Shown one piece after another: positions 6,361-6,866 of a DNA stretch of 6,866 nucleotides (positions are counted from its first letter, which is position 1; each line of letters opens with the position of its first letter). Under the pieces are notes generated by a model, which did not search any database, was not told the origin of the DNA, and saw nothing but the letters and a program-made list of their open reading frames with translations. The position numbers and the translations under genes are program-made. Origin of the DNA: Desulfovibrio sp. (lineage in GTDB: Bacteria > Desulfobacterota > Desulfovibrionia > Desulfovibrionales > Desulfovibrionaceae); assembly GCA_014804915.1 (NCBI GenBank), contig JAAUYW010000143.1, positions 1 through 6,866 on the forward strand. Reading direction: 5' to 3'.

Positions 6361-6440
6361 ATTATGCATGAATCTCCATTTTATGAATCAGTTTATGATT
6401 TTTTTCACTATTTCGCAATAGACTTCATTGATTATAGCCA
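6361..6440 (-). promoter_or_regulatory. Candidate promoter and operator region of the TRAP operon
   Basis: The AT-rich gap before dctP1 holds promoter-like hexamers on the minus strand. TTGCGA (6418-6413) and TAAACT (6395-6390) are 17 bases apart, each matching four of six consensus positions. A perfect TATAAT (6436-6431) has no good -35 partner. Short direct repeats lie nearby: TCATAAA at 6398-6392 and 6386-6380, and GATTCAT at 6389-6383 and 6374-6368. They could be operator half-sites. No clear terminator follows pntB, so readthrough is possible. Confidence 0.35.
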
Positions 6441-6464
6441 AGCAAATCATGCAGACGGCAGAGG

Positions 6465-6866
6465 CTATGCAGTCTTGTCTGCCAGCTCCCGCAGGAGAGC
6501 GTCAAGACTCGCGCCGGCATCGCCAAGCAAAAGCGTAACCCTGGGATCCTTGTAAAGCGGATTGTCCACGCCGGCATAGCCTGGCTTTTCATCGTAGTTG
6601 CAGATGATGATGTTTCTGGCCTTCTCCACTTCCAGAACCGGCATTCCGTAAATTGGCGTGCCCTCGGCAGTGTTGGCTGCCGGATTGACCACGTCATTTG
6701 CGCCAATCACGATTACAAGATCAGTATCCGGAAAAAGCGGATTGGCCGCGTCCATTTCAAGCAGGTGCGCATAGTCCACATCCGCCTCGGCCAGCAGCAC
6801 ATTCATGTGTCCGGGCATTCTGCCTGCCACAGGATGAATCGCGTAATCCACTTTCGCGCCATTGGC
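6465..6866 (-). CDS. pntB: Proton-translocating NAD(P)+ transhydrogenase beta subunit, C-terminal part
   Basis: The last 133 residues of PntB, the membrane subunit whose domain III binds NADP(H) while the enzyme couples hydride transfer between NAD(H) and NADP(H) to proton movement. The gene runs off the right edge. Domain III landmarks are clear: AIHPVAGRMPGHMNVLLAEA at visible residues 9-28, VIGANDVVNPAA (containing the Asp equivalent to E. coli beta Asp392), PIYGMPVLEVEKA, GYAGVDNPLY, and GDA near the end. The loop just before GYAG reads CNYDEKP. In E. coli, as I recall it, this loop is FKRSMNT, where Lys424 and Arg425 sit near the NADP 2'-phosphate; here those places are Asn and Tyr. It lies 136 bases upstream of dctP1 in the same direction, probably as the end of a separate pnt operon. 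Confidence 0.95.
   Translation of the reverse strand, partial: ANGAKVDYAIHPVAGRMPGHMNVLLAEADVDYAHLLEMDAANPLFPDTDLVIVIGANDVVNPAANTAEGTPIYGMPVLEVEKARNIIICNYDEKPGYAGVDNPLYKDPRVTLLLGDAGASLDALLRELADKTA

Noticed and set aside
6451..6482. GCAGAC / GTCTGC inverted repeat around the pntB stop as a terminator
   Set aside because: Only six pairs with a 20-base loop and no U-tract after it.
6346..6555. Small plus-strand open frame starting in the pntB-dctP1 gap
   Set aside because: No ribosome-binding site on that strand, and its second half is antisense to pntB.

Overview
The window looks like part of a chromosome from a sulfate-reducing deltaproteobacterium of the Desulfovibrio type. This rests on three things: a group 1 periplasmic [NiFe] hydrogenase large subunit whose C-terminal end resembles the Desulfovibrio HynB tail as I remember it, a maturation protease directly behind it, and a TRAP-family solute transporter, a family abundant in such organisms. 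The genus is inferred from family resemblance, not from a database search. No mobile element, CRISPR array, tRNA or rRNA is visible. Genes fill almost everything; the longest gap is about 136 bases.

Left part, plus strand: the 3' nine-tenths of the hydrogenase large-subunit gene (hynB) enters from the left edge. A strong hairpin followed by six T residues comes next, then hynC, the nickel-dependent endopeptidase that trims the C-terminal tail of HynB after the NiFe site is inserted. The hairpin probably lets only part of the transcription reach the protease.

Middle and right, minus strand: a four-gene TRAP transporter operon runs leftwards in the order dctP1 (binding protein), dctQ (small membrane subunit), dctM (large membrane subunit), dctP2 (second binding protein). 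Two related but clearly different binding proteins flank one membrane pair. DctP2 carries Ala/Lys-rich low-complexity extensions at both ends, a possible lipoprotein cysteine, and changes in a binding-region segment. A perfect 11-bp inverted repeat separates dctP1 from dctQ and probably favours binding-protein expression. The operon's rho-independent terminator lies inside the last codons of the convergent hynC gene.

Right edge, minus strand: the 3' end of pntB, covering the C-terminal half of the NADP(H)-binding domain III of a proton-translocating transhydrogenase. Its loop that normally carries a Lys-Arg pair contacting the NADP 2'-phosphate reads Asn-Tyr here. An AT-rich 136-base gap with promoter-like hexamers and short direct repeats separates pntB from dctP1.

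The hydrogenase and the transhydrogenase both handle reducing power, and the TRAP system probably imports an organic acid. Nothing in the sequence ties the three units into one pathway. No wholly new system is evident; the items most worth checking are the two-binding-protein TRAP operon, the swapped terminators, the hairpin before hynC and the altered PntB loop.
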